This document shows positions 1 to 8,938 of a stretch of DNA of 64,000 nt, in pieces. How positions within the stretch are numbered: position 1 is the stretch's first letter; each line of letters starts with the position of its first letter. The position numbers were made by a program, and so were the translations under genes. The notes beneath the pieces were generated by a model that saw only the letters and a program-made list of their open reading frames with translations, was not told the DNA's origin and did not search any database. This DNA comes from Actinoallomurus oryzae (GTDB lineage: Bacteria; Actinomycetota; Actinomycetes; Streptosporangiales; Streptosporangiaceae): positions 62,001-126,000 of the forward strand of contig NZ_BAABHF010000019.1 in the NCBI RefSeq assembly GCF_039541955.1, written 5' to 3'.

Positions 1-1
1 C

Positions 2-2221
2 ATGAACGGCATCGCGCTGATGCCCGAGGCCATCGACAACAACCCGGCCGCGGAGGCGTTCTTCACCGAGATGGCGTGGGAGACCGCGCCGGTCGACATG
101 GACGCCTGGTTCGCCGAGTACGCCACCGCCCGCTACGGCGCCGCCGACCCGCACGCCCTGGCGGCCTGGAAGATCATCGAGCGCACGGCGTACTCCTGGC
201 CGGCGGGCAAGGACACCCGGCACGTGACCGCCCTGTTCGACGACCAGCCGAGCCTCACCGACACCGGGACGGCGTTGCAGTACGACCCGGCCGAGTTCGA
301 GAAGGCCCTGCGCGAACTGCTCCAGGTGGACCCACGGCTGCGACGCTCCGACGCGTACCGCTACGACCTGGTCGACGTCGCCCGGCAGGTGCTCGCCAAC
401 CGCAGCAGGGCGCTCCTGCCGAAGATCCTCACCGCCTACCGCGACCGCGACACCGCCGCCTTCGGACGGCTCACCGGCCAGTGGATGGCCGAGATGAAGC
501 TGATGGACGAGGTCCTCGGCACCGACCCGAACTTCCTGCTCGGCACCTGGCAGCGGGAGGCGGCCCGCCAGGCCGCGAACGCCAAGGAGGCCGCGACGCT
601 CGACTACGACCTGAAGTCGCTGGTGACGCTGTGGCAGACCGAGAGCCCCGGGCTCCAGGACTACGCGCGGCGGGAGTTCAACGGCCTGGTCGGCGGCTAC
701 TACGCCAAGCGCTGGAAGATGTTCTTCGATGTGCTGAAGGACTCGCTCAGGACGGGTGAGCAGCCGAAACCGATCGACTGGCGCGCGGTCGCCGAGAGCT
801 GGGCGCACGCGGGCACCCGCTACGCCGCCCAGCCGCACGGCGACGCGTACCGGCTGGCCGCCCAGGTGGCCGGAGAGCCGTCCGGCACGCTGACCGTCGC
901 CTCCGACCGGAAGGGGATCGCCCCGGGCGGCACGGTCAACGTCACCGCGACCTTCACGAACGACTCGGCGAGCACCGCTCGCGACGTGCGTCTGGCGTTG
1001 ACCGCGCCGAGCGGCTACACCGTCCGCCCGGCGACCAGTTCGGGAAGCGACGTCGACTCCGGCGGGACCGCGACCGCGACCTGGACGGTGACCGCCCCCG
1101 CCGACGCCGCGGCCGGCACCCTGCCGGCCCTGGACGCCACGGCCTCCTGGCGTACGTCCTCGGGCGAGTCCGGACGGGCCACCGCACACGCTCTCCTCAT
1201 GGTCGGCGGGAGCACGATCGCGCCGCCGTACAAGACGGCCGCCTCCGCACCGGCCGAGTTCGCGCGGACCGGTGACACGATCGGCATCGCCGCCGGCGGC
1301 AGGGACGTGTGGGGTGCCACCAACGAACTCGCGACCGTCTACGAGAGCGGTGGCCTCACCTCGGGCCACGCGGTGTCCACGAAGGTGACGAAGCTGGACG
1401 GCGCGTCCCCGTACACACGCGCCGGCCTGGTCGTCAGCGACGACCTGTCCAAGACCGGGTCCGCCGGGTACGCCGACATCGCCGTCACCCCCGAGCACGG
1501 CTGCGTCTTCTCCTACGACACCGACGGCGACGGCAGGCTCGACCACGTGACCGAGGTCGGCGGGTTCACCGCCGGCGACCTCTACGTACGGCTGCGCACG
1601 GACGGCGACCGCGTGACCGGCTCGTGCAGCTCCGATGACAAGAACTGGACCGTGATCGGGTCCGGCACGGTCGCCGGCGCGTCGGCCACGCAGGACGTCG
1701 GCATGTTCGTCAGCGCGGTCAACAGCCACACGTCACAGGAGGCGATCGCGCTGTTCGGCGGCGGCATCACGGCCGCGGCGGACACCTCCCGCGACGGGTC
1801 CGGCGACGTCCTGCAGAGCCTCCACAAGCCGGTGACGGCGCTGTCCTCGGAGTCCGGCCGTCCGCCGGAGGTCGCCAACGACGGCAATCGCGCCAACTCG
1901 CCGTACTGGGGCGGCCCGATGACGTACGGGCAGACCTGGTGGCGCGTGGACCTCGGCGCCGTGAACGACGTGTCGCGCGTGAACGTCCGCAACTACGTCG
2001 ACGGCACCCGCTACTACACCTACCGGCTGGAGGGCAGTGTCGACGGCACCCACTGGTTCACCCTCGGCGGCCGGAACGGCCCCGACCCCGCCACCGACGC
2101 GGGCGACACGATGAACACCGAGGCCAAGGCCCGGTACGTCCGGGTGGTCGGCCTCGGCAACACCGCCAACGCCACCTTCCACCTCACCGAGGTCAGCGTC
2201 TACGGAACTCCGACGGCCTAG
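2..2221 (+). CDS. alpha-N-acetylglucosaminidase (GH89), C-terminal part, with discoidin domain; 5' end outside window
   Basis: The frame is open to the left edge and the first visible Met is internal, so the N-terminus and most of the catalytic domain lie outside the window. Residues 1-285 resemble the catalytic tail and all-helical C-terminal domain of NAGLU/GH89 enzymes (MAWETAPVDMDAWFAEYATA, then a helical segment ending near YYAKRWKMF). Next come a NEW3-type beta domain (about 295-400), a beta-sandwich of uncertain family (about 415-590) and an F5/8 type C (discoidin) carbohydrate-binding domain (about 600-738). The family removes terminal alpha-linked GlcNAc from glycans; the modular tail suggests a secreted enzyme. 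A strong hairpin follows the stop. The next gene is another glycosidase, now broken, so this was probably a glycan-degradation locus. Confidence 0.85.
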   Translation: MNGIALMPEAIDNNPAAEAFFTEMAWETAPVDMDAWFAEYATARYGAADPHALAAWKIIERTAYSWPAGKDTRHVTALFDDQPSLTDTGTALQYDPAEFEKALRELLQVDPRLRRSDAYRYDLVDVARQVLANRSRALLPKILTAYRDRDTAAFGRLTGQWMAEMKLMDEVLGTDPNFLLGTWQREAARQAANAKEAATLDYDLKSLVTLWQTESPGLQDYARREFNGLVGGYYAKRWKMFFDVLKDSLRTGEQPKPIDWRAVAESWAHAGTRYAAQPHGDAYRLAAQVAGEPSGTLTVASDRKGIAPGGTVNVTATFTNDSASTARDVRLALTAPSGYTVRPATSSGSDVDSGGTATATWTVTAPADAAAGTLPALDATASWRTSSGESGRATAHALLMVGGSTIAPPYKTAASAPAEFARTGDTIGIAAGGRDVWGATNELATVYESGGLTSGHAVSTKVTKLDGASPYTRAGLVVSDDLSKTGSAGYADIAVTPEHGCVFSYDTDGDGRLDHVTEVGGFTAGDLYVRLRTDGDRVTGSCSSDDKNWTVIGSGTVAGASATQDVGMFVSAVNSHTSQEAIALFGGGITAAADTSRDGSGDVLQSLHKPVTALSSESGRPPEVANDGNRANSPYWGGPMTYGQTWWRVDLGAVNDVSRVNVRNYVDGTRYYTYRLEGSVDGTHWFTLGGRNGPDPATDAGDTMNTEAKARYVRVVGLGNTANATFHLTEVSVYGTPTA

Positions 2222-2222
2222 C

Positions 2223-2900
2223 GTGCCCGGCGGGTGCCGGCCGTGGCCGCCTCCGGCGGACCGCTCACGGCCGGTACCCGCCCTGGCACAGGTCATTTAC
2301 GCTGCCGGCGATGATCTGGTGGCGGAGTGGGATGCCCACGTCACGTACCGCGCCGAAGCGGAGACTCACGCTGAGAGGCTGAAGGCGACCGCGCTGAAGC
2401 GGTTCGATGAGGAGATGGCTTCGCTGTCGGCCGACGAGGCGACCGCGCGGGTCGAAGCCGACCCGGAAAGCCGGCGTCCCGCGAGAGCCGCCCGGCAACG
2501 GCAACGGTCGCGCTATCCGGGTCCCGAAGGCTCCGCCCCGGAGTCGCGGTTGCTGGCACAGATCTTCGGAGCAGCCCTCCCTCCACCATCGCCGATGGAG
2601 AAGGCCAAGGAGCGGCGCTCGTCCGCGGCGGCCGAGAGTCTCTACTGGACTTGGCGGCGCGATAGGGCGAGCCGGCGCCGTAGCGGGTCCGGTCCGGTCC
2701 GTCGTCCAGATCGACGAAGACACCGATGGAACTCCGAGATCGACGCCATCGGCCGCGTTCGTAGGCGGCGTGGGAGGGTCCGGTCCTGGTGGCTTCACCG
2801 GGCCGGGACCGCCCGCGAAGCAATGAGCGAAGCGTTGGTCGGCTCAGTGGATCATCTGATGGCCGAACGCCTACCCGGCCGAACACGATCCCGACCGCGA
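2223..2900. other. degraded stretch between two glycosidase genes
   Basis: No intact gene is visible over about 680 bp. One plus-strand frame between about 2295 and 2470 looks protein-like (DDLVAEWDAHVTY, then a charged helical run ending near DEATARVEADPE) but has no recognisable family, and it runs into low-quality sequence. The downstream GH3 homology starts abruptly near 2900 in another frame. I read this as debris from a deletion or rearrangement that removed the 5' half of the GH3 gene. Confidence 0.5.
2229..2282 (+). terminator. hairpin after the GH89 gene
   Basis: A 17-bp stem (2229-2245 with 2266-2282, one G-U wobble) and a 20-nt loop start 8 nt after the GH89 stop codon. No U tract follows, which is common for actinobacterial terminators. 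Confidence 0.55.
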
Positions 2901-4576
2901 TCGCGAACCACATCACCACCCAGACCGACGTGTACAACGAGGGCGACGTCGACGTCTCGCTCGTCCGGCTGTTCACCGCGCGCATCGAGACCGGTGAGTT
3001 CGACGCCGAGAACACCGTGCCGTGGGTCCGCGACGCACGTCAGCGCCTGGCGCCGGGCACCTGGACCAACAGCGACGCCAACAACGCCGTCACCGAGACG
3101 GCCGACCGGCTCGCGCTGGACCAGCGCGTCGCCGACCAGAGCCTCGTACTGCTGAAGAACGAGGCCGTCGCCGGCAAGAGCCTCCTGCCGCTGAAGGTGC
3201 CCGCCTCCGGCGCCTACCGCGTCGCCGTGATCGGGGCGTACGCCAACCCGTCGTCGCTGTACCTCGGCGGCTACTCCAGCAACCAGGGCCCGGCGGGCGT
3301 GGCCAAGGAGGTCAACGCCTACCAGGGTGTGAAGGCGGCCGTGCAGAAGGCCGACCCCGACGCGACCGTCGACTACTACCCGGGTGTCACCGGCGCGAAG
3401 CTGGACACCGTCGACGCGGCGTCCGTCGCGGCGGCGAAGAACTACGACGTCGTGATCGTGGTGGCCGGCACCGACCAGAACACCGCCGACGAGGGCGCCG
3501 ACCGCAGCACGCTCGCCCTGCCCGGCGCCCAGTCCTCGCTGATCAGCCAGGTCGCGGCGCAGAACCCGCACACGATCACGTACCTGGAGACCATGGGCCA
3601 GGTCGACACCGGTGACTTCCAGTCCCAGGTGCCGGCTCTGCTGTGGAGCTCCTACAACGGGCAGCGTCGGGGCTCGGCACTCGCCGACGTCCTGCTCGGC
3701 ACGGCGAACCCGGGCAGCCGCCTGCCGTTCACCTGGTACCGCAGTCTCGACCAGCTCCCGGCGATCGACGACTACACCATCCGCCCGACGGCGACCTCCG
3801 CCGGCCGTACGTACATGTACTTCAAAGGCGACGTCACCTACCCGTTCGGATACGGGCTGAGCTACAGCGACTTCACGTACTCGAACCTGCGGGTCGCGCA
3901 CGGCACGGCCGACGCGAACGACACGCTCCGGGTCACGGCCGACGTCACCAACCGCGGTTCGCGGGCCGGTGACGCGGTGCCGCAGCTCTACGTGGCGACG
4001 CCGTTCGAGCCGGCGTCGGCGCAGCGTCCGGTCAAGCGCCTGGAGGCCTTCCAGAAGGTCACGGTGGCGCCGCACCAGACCAAGCGCGTGTCGTTCACGG
4101 TGCCGGTGTCCCAGTTCGCCTTCTACGACGAGGCGGCCAAGCGGTACAAGGTCGACCTCGGGAAGTACGAGCTGCAACTCGCGACCTCCAGCTCCGACGT
4201 CGCCGCGCGGACGTCCGTCAAGGTGGGCGGCACGCTGCTGCCGACCCCGTCGGTCGTCACCGCCAAGCCGGCGCAGGCCGGCGACGCCGCGCAGGGCATC
4301 GTCCAGCGCGGCATGTTCGACCGCGGCACGACGATCGACCCGAAGCTGACCGTGTCGATGGCGGACGAGAGCGTCTACGGCTACGTCACCAAGGACGCGA
4401 GCGTCCCGCTGCCGAAGGGCCTGAGGACGACGTTCCGCAGCGACCGCCCGCAGGTGGTGCGGGTGGACGCCCACGGCACGATCCGTACGGTCGGGGCCGG
4501 AGTCGCCACGGTCACCGCCACGGTCCACTACAACGGGAAGACGGCCTCGACGAGCTTCGTCGTCCACGTCTCCTGA
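2901..4576 (+). pseudogene. GH3 beta-glucosidase/beta-xylosidase, 5'-truncated
   Basis: Homology begins at the linker before the GH3 C-terminal domain (VSLVRLFTARIETGEFDAE). It continues through the alpha/beta GH3_C domain (QSLVLLKNE, DEGADRSTLALPGAQ, YPFGYGLSYSDF), a fibronectin-III-like domain and a terminal Ig-like (Big2) domain ending at VVHVS. The N-terminal (beta/alpha)8 domain that holds the catalytic nucleophile is absent; about 300-350 residues are missing. A GTG at 2789 could start a 595-residue product, but its first 35 residues look like out-of-frame debris. The remaining frame is uninterrupted and has normal codon use, so the loss may be recent. It should not be an active glycosidase. 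Confidence 0.8.
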
Positions 4577-4587
4577 CCGAACGAATC

Positions 4588-4622
4588 GGGGACGGATCCC
4601 TTCGGGGGTCCGTCCCCTTTTC
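4588..4622 (+). terminator. rho-independent terminator after the GH3 remnant
   Basis: A stem of about 13 bp (left arm 4588-4600, right arm ending at 4617, one G-U wobble) with a short TTCG-containing loop is followed directly by TTTTC. It lies 11 nt after the GH3 stop and separates it from the convergent minus-strand operon. Confidence 0.8.
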
Positions 4623-4749
4623 ATCCACTCTCAGTCGGCCGCGTACCGCGCGAGGTTCCGCCCCGGCGGCCGGCCCAGCCGGCCGCTTGGCGGTGACGGC
4701 CTCCACCGGCCGCTTCCAGGACGCGGTGGGGCCACCGCGACGCCGGTCC

Positions 4750-5505
4750 CTAGAGGCTCTGGACGAGGCCGCCGTCGCAGCGCACCGCGGTGCCCGTGAT
4801 GTAGGACGCGGACGCGCCGCACAGGAACGCCGCGGCGGCGCCGAACTCGGCCGGTGTGCCGTACCGCCCGACCGGGATGGCGGCCTGAGCCGCGGTGGCG
4901 ACCTCTTCCACCGTACGGCCCTGGCGTGTGGCCACGGCCTGGTCGAGCGCGGCGACCCGGTCGGTGGCGATACGGCCGGGGAGCAGCATGTTGACGGTGA
5001 CGCCGTCGGCCGCCACCTCGCCGGCCAGAGTCTTCAGATACCCGGCGAGCGCCGCCCGGCCCATGTTGGACAGGGCGAGGCCGGCCAGCGGTGCCGCCAC
5101 GCCGCTGGAGCCGATGGCCAGGATCCGGCCCCAGCCGCGCTCCCGCATACCGGGCAGGGCGGCCTCGACGAGCCGCTGCTGGTTGCGGAACAACGAGTCG
5201 AACGCGGAGGCGAAGTCGTCCTCGCCGAGGTCGGCCGCGCGGCCGGGCTTGGGGCCCGGCCCGTTCAGCACGAGGATGTCGACCGGTCCGTCGATGAGTG
5301 TGCGGACGACCTGCGGATCGGAGAGGTCGGCGGCCACACCGGTCGCACCGGGCAGTGTCGCCGCGATGTCGCGGGCCAGGTCACCGCGACGGCCGGACAC
5401 GACCACGCGGGCACCTTCCGCGGCCAGCGCCTCGGCCACCGCCCGGCCCAGCCCTCCGGTGGAGGCGCAGACGACCGCTGTTCGGTTCTCGATCCCCAGA
5501 TCCAT
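4750..5505 (-). CDS. SDR-family protein with altered active site (last gene of the IclR-linked operon)
   Basis: A 251-residue short-chain dehydrogenase/reductase fold. The N-terminal cofactor motif is degenerate (ASTGGLGRAVAEAL instead of TGxxxGxG) and the usual YxxxK is replaced: LSNMGRAAL aligns with YSASKAAL, so Tyr becomes Ser and Lys becomes Arg. The C-terminus (GTAVRCDGGLVQSL) is typical. Such variants are known in BKR-like SDR subgroups; the reaction is unknown. I chose the ATG at 5505, preceded by a weak GGTGG, over an upstream GTG at 5514. It lies 62 nt after livF in the same direction, so it is probably the promoter-distal gene of the unit. Confidence 0.8.
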   Translation of the reverse strand: MDLGIENRTAVVCASTGGLGRAVAEALAAEGARVVVSGRRGDLARDIAATLPGATGVAADLSDPQVVRTLIDGPVDILVLNGPGPKPGRAADLGEDDFASAFDSLFRNQQRLVEAALPGMRERGWGRILAIGSSGVAAPLAGLALSNMGRAALAGYLKTLAGEVAADGVTVNMLLPGRIATDRVAALDQAVATRQGRTVEEVATAAQAAIPVGRYGTPAEFGAAAAFLCGASASYITGTAVRCDGGLVQSL

Positions 5506-5567
5506 CAAAACCACCGTTCTGTTGATATGTACGCGCGACGAGCAGGTCCACCGGGCCCAGGAACCGC

Positions 5568-6272
5568 CTACAGCCCGAGGAAGGCCGCGCGCAGCCCGTC
5601 ATCGGCGAGCAGGTCAGCCGATTCTCCCGACATAGTGATTTTTCCTGACTCCAGAACGTAACCGCGCTTGGCCCGCTTGAGCGCCTGCACGACGTTCTGT
5701 TCGACGAGGAGGATCGTCATCCCCCGTTCGGCGACGGTGCCGGCGAGTTCCATCGTCTGGCTGACGAGCAGCGGCGACAGACCCTCGGTGGGCTCGTCGA
5801 GCATGAGCAGTCGCGGCTTGGCCATCAGGCCGCGCGCCATCGCCAGCATCGACTGTTCGCCGCCGGAGAGGGTTCCCGCCTGCTGTCTGCGCCGGTCGGC
5901 CAGCACCGGGAACAGGTCGAAGACCTCGGCGCGGGTGCCGGCGGCGTGGCGCGCCGCGCGCTTGGTGTACGCGCCGAGGTCGATGTTCTCCTCGACCGTC
6001 ATGTGCCCGAACAGCTGCCGTCCCTGCGGGACCAGGACCAGCCCGCGTTCGACCCGCGCGTGGCTGGGCAACCGGGTGATGTCCTCTCCGTCGAACAGGA
6101 TCGAGCCGGCCGACGGCGGCAGCACTCCGGCGAGCGTGTTCAGGGTCGTGGTCTTCCCCGCGGCGTTGGCGCCGATGAGAGACACCACCTCACCCGCGTC
6201 GACGGTGAGGTCGATACTGTGCAGGACCTCCAGTTGCCCGTAGCCGGCACGCAGGTCAGAGACCGTGAGCAT
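5568..6272 (-). CDS. livF: HAAT-type ABC transporter ATPase (LivF-like)
   Basis: A 234-residue ABC ATPase of the branched-chain amino acid/amide (HAAT) family. It has Walker A GANAAGKTTT, signature LSGGEQSMLAMAR, Walker B LLMLDEPTEGLSP and the H-loop-position variant VEQNV typical of LivF. It overlaps the livG 3' end by 17 nt. With LivG, LivH, LivM and the binding lipoprotein it makes a complete five-part importer. HAAT importers carry amino acids, amides, urea or aromatic acids; the neighbouring amide-hydrolase genes argue for an amide- or ureide-type substrate here. Confidence 0.92.
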   Translation of the reverse strand: MLTVSDLRAGYGQLEVLHSIDLTVDAGEVVSLIGANAAGKTTTLNTLAGVLPPSAGSILFDGEDITRLPSHARVERGLVLVPQGRQLFGHMTVEENIDLGAYTKRAARHAAGTRAEVFDLFPVLADRRRQQAGTLSGGEQSMLAMARGLMAKPRLLMLDEPTEGLSPLLVSQTMELAGTVAERGMTILLVEQNVVQALKRAKRGYVLESGKITMSGESADLLADDGLRAAFLGL

Positions 6273-6996
6273 CGCGGTATTCCGTTCCTAGGTACGCCTC
6301 GATCACGACAGGGTTCTCGACGACTTCTTCCGGCGTGCCCACCGCCAGTTCCTCTCCGTGGTTCAGCACGACGACCCGGTCGGACAGGTTCATGACGACC
6401 TGCATCAGATGTTCGATCACGATGAGGCTGATCCCACGCCGCCTGATGGCTTGGACCAGTTCCACGGCGAGCGGGAGCTCCCTCGGGGTGAGTCCGGCGA
6501 AGACCTCGTCGAGGAGCAGCACCCTCGGCCGGGTGGCGAGCGCCCTGGCCACCTCCAGCCGCTTGAGATCTATGAGCGACAGCTCGCGGGCCGGCCGGTG
6601 CGCCTGCGCGGCCAGGCCCACGAACTCCAGGGTCTCGGCCGCGATCGACCGGGCCTGGCCCTCCGCCGCACCACCGCCGGTCGCGCCGACCAGGACGTTG
6701 TCGGTGACCGACAGGCTACGGAACGGCCGTACGACCTGGAACGTGCGCGTCATCCCGGCGGCGCACACCCGGTGCGCGCGCCAGCCGGTGACCTCACGGC
6801 CCGCCAGGTGGATCTCCCCGCGGGTCGGCCGCAGCGTACCGGAGAGCATGTTGAAGACGGTCGTTTTCCCGGCCCCGTTCGGCCCGATGAGCCCGACGAT
6901 CTCGCCCTCGTCGAGCGACAGGTCGACGCCGTTGACCGCCTTCACGCCGCCGAACTGCTTGGTGAGCCCACGCACGTCCAGTAGAGGTGATGTCAT
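6256..6996 (-). CDS. livG: HAAT-type ABC transporter ATPase (LivG-like)
   Basis: A 246-residue ABC ATPase starting MTSPLLDV at the ATG that overlaps the livM stop (ATGA, 6993-6996). Walker A is GPNGAGKTTVF, the LivG segment RTFQVVRPFRSLSV is present, and Walker B is VLLLDEVFAGL. The signature motif is degenerate (LSLIDLKRLEVARAL instead of LSGGQ or LSYGQ), as seen in some LivG branches. It pairs with LivF to power import. Confidence 0.92.
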   Translation of the reverse strand: MTSPLLDVRGLTKQFGGVKAVNGVDLSLDEGEIVGLIGPNGAGKTTVFNMLSGTLRPTRGEIHLAGREVTGWRAHRVCAAGMTRTFQVVRPFRSLSVTDNVLVGATGGGAAEGQARSIAAETLEFVGLAAQAHRPARELSLIDLKRLEVARALATRPRVLLLDEVFAGLTPRELPLAVELVQAIRRRGISLIVIEHLMQVVMNLSDRVVVLNHGEELAVGTPEEVVENPVVIEAYLGTEYRDAHGL

Positions 6997-8036
6997 GCGC
7001 GCCGCCTCCTCAGCCGGACGAGCAGTTGACTCGCGCCACCGAGGATTCCCTGGGGCAGGAAGAGCACCAGCACCACGAGCAACGCGCCGTACAGCAGCAG
7101 ATGCACGCCTCCCGGGAAGGCACCGGCCAGCCACGAATCGGCCGGGATCAAGATGATCGCTCCGATCAGCGGACCGTAGCTGCGCCCGAGACCACCGAGG
7201 ATGGCCAGCAGCACGACCTTCAGCGACACGTCCAGCGCGAACGCGCTCGTCGGGTCGACGAACGCGACGTAGGTGACGTAGAAGCACCCTGCGAGGGACG
7301 ACAGCGCGATGCTGGTCGCCGTGGCGATCAGCCGGGTACGAGTGGCCGGGACACCCGCGGCCTCGGCGGCCACGTCGTCGTCGGCGACCGCACGCATCCG
7401 CCGCCCGATGGCGCGCCGGTCGATGAACACCGACACGAGGACGGAGACGAGCGCGATCACCCCGATGACGAGCAGGTAGGGCACCCGGCTGACGAAGACG
7501 AACTGGCCACCCGACGGGTTGACCGGCCAGGTCTCTCCCTGCGAGCCCCCGGTGAGCCCCTTGGCGTACACGGCCAGCGTCGTCGCGATCAGCGGCAGGG
7601 CGAAGGTCGCGAGGGAGAAGAACGGCCCTCGCAGACGGAAACCGGGGAACAGCAGCAGGGTGCCGATGACCGTCATGGCGACGACGATGAGCGGCGTCGC
7701 CGCCCACCACGACCAGCCGTGGTTCACCGCGTAGGTCACCGCGTACATGCTGACGCCGATGAACAGGGCATGCCCCAGAGAGAGCATCCCGGTGTAGCCG
7801 CCGAGCACGTTCCACGCGCTCGCGGCCGTGATCCAGAACAGGGTCTCGATCACGATCCCCGCGAGGTAGGCGTTGGGCCCGACGGCCAGCGCCAGGACCG
7901 CCAGCAGGACGAGGCCGGCGACGAGCGGCGTGCCGAGCCGGACCGGCAGCCGATCCCGCCAGCCCACACCGGGCACGGTGACCGGTGTCGTACGCGGTGG
8001 CTCGTCCACGGTGGTGGGGACGGAGTTCGAGGTCAT
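6993..8036 (-). CDS. livM: HAAT-type ABC transporter permease (LivM-like)
   Basis: A 347-residue membrane permease with about 8-9 hydrophobic segments. It contains the family motifs AASAWNVLGGYTGMLSLGHA near the second segment and LGGLGRSYGPLIGA near the C-terminus. The start is the ATG at 8036, overlapping the livH stop by ATGA. A hydrophilic, basic N-terminal tail of about 30 residues precedes the first membrane segment. It forms the heteromeric channel with LivH. Confidence 0.92.
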   Translation of the reverse strand: MTSNSVPTTVDEPPRTTPVTVPGVGWRDRLPVRLGTPLVAGLVLLAVLALAVGPNAYLAGIVIETLFWITAASAWNVLGGYTGMLSLGHALFIGVSMYAVTYAVNHGWSWWAATPLIVVAMTVIGTLLLFPGFRLRGPFFSLATFALPLIATTLAVYAKGLTGGSQGETWPVNPSGGQFVFVSRVPYLLVIGVIALVSVLVSVFIDRRAIGRRMRAVADDDVAAEAAGVPATRTRLIATATSIALSSLAGCFYVTYVAFVDPTSAFALDVSLKVVLLAILGGLGRSYGPLIGAIILIPADSWLAGAFPGGVHLLLYGALLVVLVLFLPQGILGGASQLLVRLRRRRA

Positions 8037-8914
8037 TTGAAGCCCACCTCTTCCGCGCCGCGGCGGCCGAACAGGCCGGCCGGGCGCAGCAGTAGAACGA
8101 CGATGAACACCGCGAGGGAGAACGAGTCCTTCAGACCGCCCGGCAGGTAGAAGCCGGACAGCGACTCCACGATGCCGATGATCATGCCGCCCACGATGGC
8201 GCCGCCGAGGCTGCCCAGACCGCCCAGCACCACGACGACGAACCCGGTGAACACCAGCCCGCCGCCCACCGTGGGCGAGATGAAGTAGTTCGGCGCGATC
8301 AGCACACCGGCGACCGCGGCCAGGCAGATGCCGATGGCGAAGGCGATGGCGAACAGCCGTTCCACGTTCACCCCGACCAGTTGGATCGCGTACCGGTTCT
8401 CCTGCACGGCCCGCAGCGCCCGGCCGGTACGGGTGTGCCGCAGCGCGATGATCAGCCCGACGCCGATCGCCATGGACGCGGCGAACGCGACGAGTTGCCC
8501 CACGCCCACGTCGATCCCGCCGAGGTGCAGCGATCTCTTGGCGAACGAGGACGACGCGGACCGGTAGTCCCCGCCGAACGCGAGCAGCATGGCGTTCTGC
8601 AACGCCAGCGACAGGCCGAAGGTGACGAGCATCTGCATGGCGGGCGGTGCCGAGCCCATCCGGCGGAACAGGGTGCGCTCGAGGATCCACCCGCCGAGCA
8701 GCGCCGCCGGGACGACCAGGACCATGGACAGGTACGGATTGCCGCCGAGCGAGATGTAGAACCAGTACGCGGCGTACATGCCGAGAGTGATGAACTCGCC
8801 CTGGGCGAAGTTGATCAGTCGCATCACGCCGAAGATCAGCGTGAGGCCCATGGCGATCAACGCGTAGAGGCCGCCCAGCAGCACTCCGGACACCACAAGT
8901 TGCAGTAGCGTCAC
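8033..8914 (-). CDS. livH: HAAT-type ABC transporter permease (LivH-like)
   Basis: A 293-residue permease with typical LivH features: GLYALIAMGLTLIFGVMRLI and NFAQGEF at the N-terminus and VVVLGGLGSLGGAIVG near residue 230. It starts 24 nt after the binding-protein gene and overlaps livM by ATGA. Its length is normal for the family. Confidence 0.93.
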   Translation of the reverse strand: MTLLQLVVSGVLLGGLYALIAMGLTLIFGVMRLINFAQGEFITLGMYAAYWFYISLGGNPYLSMVLVVPAALLGGWILERTLFRRMGSAPPAMQMLVTFGLSLALQNAMLLAFGGDYRSASSSFAKRSLHLGGIDVGVGQLVAFAASMAIGVGLIIALRHTRTGRALRAVQENRYAIQLVGVNVERLFAIAFAIGICLAAVAGVLIAPNYFISPTVGGGLVFTGFVVVVLGGLGSLGGAIVGGMIIGIVESLSGFYLPGGLKDSFSLAVFIVVLLLRPAGLFGRRGAEEVGFK

Positions 8915-8938
8915 GAGATCTCCTTGTCGGCTCTCAGG

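Noticed and set aside
2821..2850. ATGAGCGAAGCG resembling the start of the 68-bp repeat
   Set aside because: Only about a dozen bases match and neither the AAGGAGG tail nor the TCATGA end follows at the right distance.
2852..4624. 590-codon open frame on the minus strand
   Set aside because: It is antisense to the GH3 gene, has an Arg/Val/Gly/Asp-rich composition without domain motifs, and follows from GC-rich third positions of the sense gene.
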